From Candidatus Nitrosopelagicus sp. (lineage in GTDB: Archaea > Thermoproteota > Nitrososphaeria > Nitrososphaerales > Nitrosopumilaceae), in NCBI GenBank assembly GCA_028343435.1, contig JAOLYM010000003.1, positions 18,577-82,576 on the forward strand: a stretch of DNA of 64,000 nucleotides, written 5' to 3'. Below are positions 63,359-64,000 of the stretch, piece by piece (the stretch's first letter is position 1; each line of letters begins with the position of its first letter). The notes beneath the pieces are model-generated. The model saw nothing but the letters and a program-made list of their open reading frames with translations, was not told the DNA's origin and did no database searches. A program made the translations under genes and the position numbers.

Positions 63359-63778
63359 ATGCTAAAGATATCCTTTGAACGAGAAATTAACTCAGATATT
63401 GAGAAAGCATTTGATATAATTACTAATTTTGAGAATTTTCAAAAATTGTTTCCAGCTTTTTATCCTTCAATTTTAATAAAATCTATACGAGATGAAAGCT
63501 CTCTTGTGGCAGAACATCTCAAACTTCATGATACCGAATTTATCATAATGTCTAAACATTTTATATCAAAACCTCATTCACATGAAATGCGTGTTATTGG
63601 GGGCGATATCAAAGGAAGTAGTATTAATGAAATTTTTAGTTTTGATGATGGTAAAACCGTACTCAAAGTTAATGCTGAATTGGATGTGAAATCCTCTCGA
63701 TTTTCTAAGAATAATCCGTATGAAGAATCTTTGAATAATTTGTATGATGTAATGATAACTGAAATTGAAAAATCTTAG
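63359..63778 (+). CDS. SRPBCC-family protein
   Basis: 139 residues of START/Bet v1-like fold (ISFEREINSDIEKAFDIITNFENFQKLFPAFY, then a beta-sheet and final helix ESLNNLYDVMITEIEK). Ligand unknown. Its stop overlaps that of tatA (TTAG). Confidence 0.78.
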   Translation: MLKISFEREINSDIEKAFDIITNFENFQKLFPAFYPSILIKSIRDESSLVAEHLKLHDTEFIIMSKHFISKPHSHEMRVIGGDIKGSSINEIFSFDDGKTVLKVNAELDVKSSRFSKNNPYEESLNNLYDVMITEIEKS

Positions 63779-63972
63779 TCTTTATTTTCTTTAATATCTT
63801 TTAGTTCTTTATCAGCTTCAATTTCGCCTTTTTTGTATTCGCCTTTTGCTTTACCGAATGTTTTTGCTAGTTCTGGAATCTTTTTTGCTCCAAATAGTAA
63901 TACACCTGCAGCGACAATTACAATTATCCATTCACTTCCTCCTGGTATGAAATTGAATAGGCTCTCAATCAT
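63775..63972 (-). CDS. tatA: Twin-arginine translocase subunit TatA
   Basis: 65 residues. A short N-terminus, one membrane helix (EWIIVIVAAGVLLFGAKKI), the FG hinge, an amphipathic helix (KIPELAKTFGKAKGEYKKG) and an acidic tail are diagnostic of TatA/E. It forms the pore for export of folded proteins. tatC is not in the window. Confidence 0.92.
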   Translation of the reverse strand: MIESLFNFIPGGSEWIIVIVAAGVLLFGAKKIPELAKTFGKAKGEYKKGEIEADKELKDIKENKD

Positions 63973-64000
63973 ATCTCATCTAGTGATAAATTCTCATTTA

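Overview
The window is AT-rich archaeal DNA that best fits a marine ammonia-oxidising thaumarchaeon (Nitrososphaerota, Nitrosopumilus-like). The evidence is a two-subunit methylmalonyl-CoA mutase with epimerase and MeaB chaperone (3-hydroxypropionate/4-hydroxybutyrate carbon fixation), a complete urease cluster with a fused beta/alpha subunit next to two SSS-type symporters, deoxyhypusine synthase, PurP, a family B polymerase, a blue-copper protein with a PEFG-type C-terminal sorting signal, and very compact gene packing. Most first genes of transcription units have a TATA-like box 24-28 bases before the start codon, so transcripts are probably leaderless. I found no rRNA, tRNA, CRISPR array or insertion sequence, and no gene-free stretch longer than 300 bases once small ORFs are counted.

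Layout. 1-5.9 kb: the end of a tRNA-dihydrouridine synthase, small proteins, an MqnA/D-like enzyme, a CoA-binding protein, the YchF-type GTPase, an EF-Tu/SelB-like protein with a degenerate G domain, and a zinc ribbon. 5.9-13.1 kb: ilvC and the methylmalonyl-CoA mutase genes. The cobalamin subunit gene and meaB are separated by a two-gene block flanked by near-identical copies of their promoter sequence. 13.2-15.8 kb: small membrane proteins, a winged-helix regulator, a ParB-like protein and an Lrp-like regulator. 15.9-26.3 kb: two symporters (one with a universal-stress-protein tail), ureA and fused ureBC on the minus strand, and ureE, ureF, ureG and ureD/H on the plus strand. 26.3-37.4 kb: an XRE-CBS regulator, deoxyhypusine synthase, NDH-2, a coiled-coil protein, pyruvate phosphate dikinase, triosephosphate isomerase, a SemiSWEET-like protein, PolB and dCMP deaminase. 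37.4-48.9 kb: a Hef-type helicase, a long repeat-bearing coiled-coil protein with a DUF3892-like head and its short paralogue, an M1 aminopeptidase, the copper protein, a coiled-coil/JAMM pair and small zinc proteins. 48.9-53.2 kb: two orphan oligopeptide-type permeases, an HD-domain fusion and a TPR protein.

53.2-59.1 kb holds the most unusual region. It is a set of sensor-domain genes: a DICT-like protein, a cobalamin-binding protein with the W-x9-EH signature of CarH-type photoreceptors, a winged helix, a MEDS-like protein and a small zinc finger. They sit beside an NAD-dependent epimerase/dehydrogenase with membrane helices and several unknown genes. Palindromes and repeated TAGTG-type half-sites lie around the TATA boxes. 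I propose this as a candidate cobalamin- or light-responsive regulatory cluster. 59.2-64 kb returns to housekeeping and small conserved genes: DUF5615-type, DUF151, PurP, UbiX, an SRPBCC protein and TatA.

The best-understood genes form two metabolic themes. Urea is taken up and hydrolysed to ammonia (energy) and CO2. Methylmalonyl-CoA mutase and its helpers serve autotrophic carbon fixation and need cobalamin, the same cofactor predicted to be read by the sensor at 53.8 kb.
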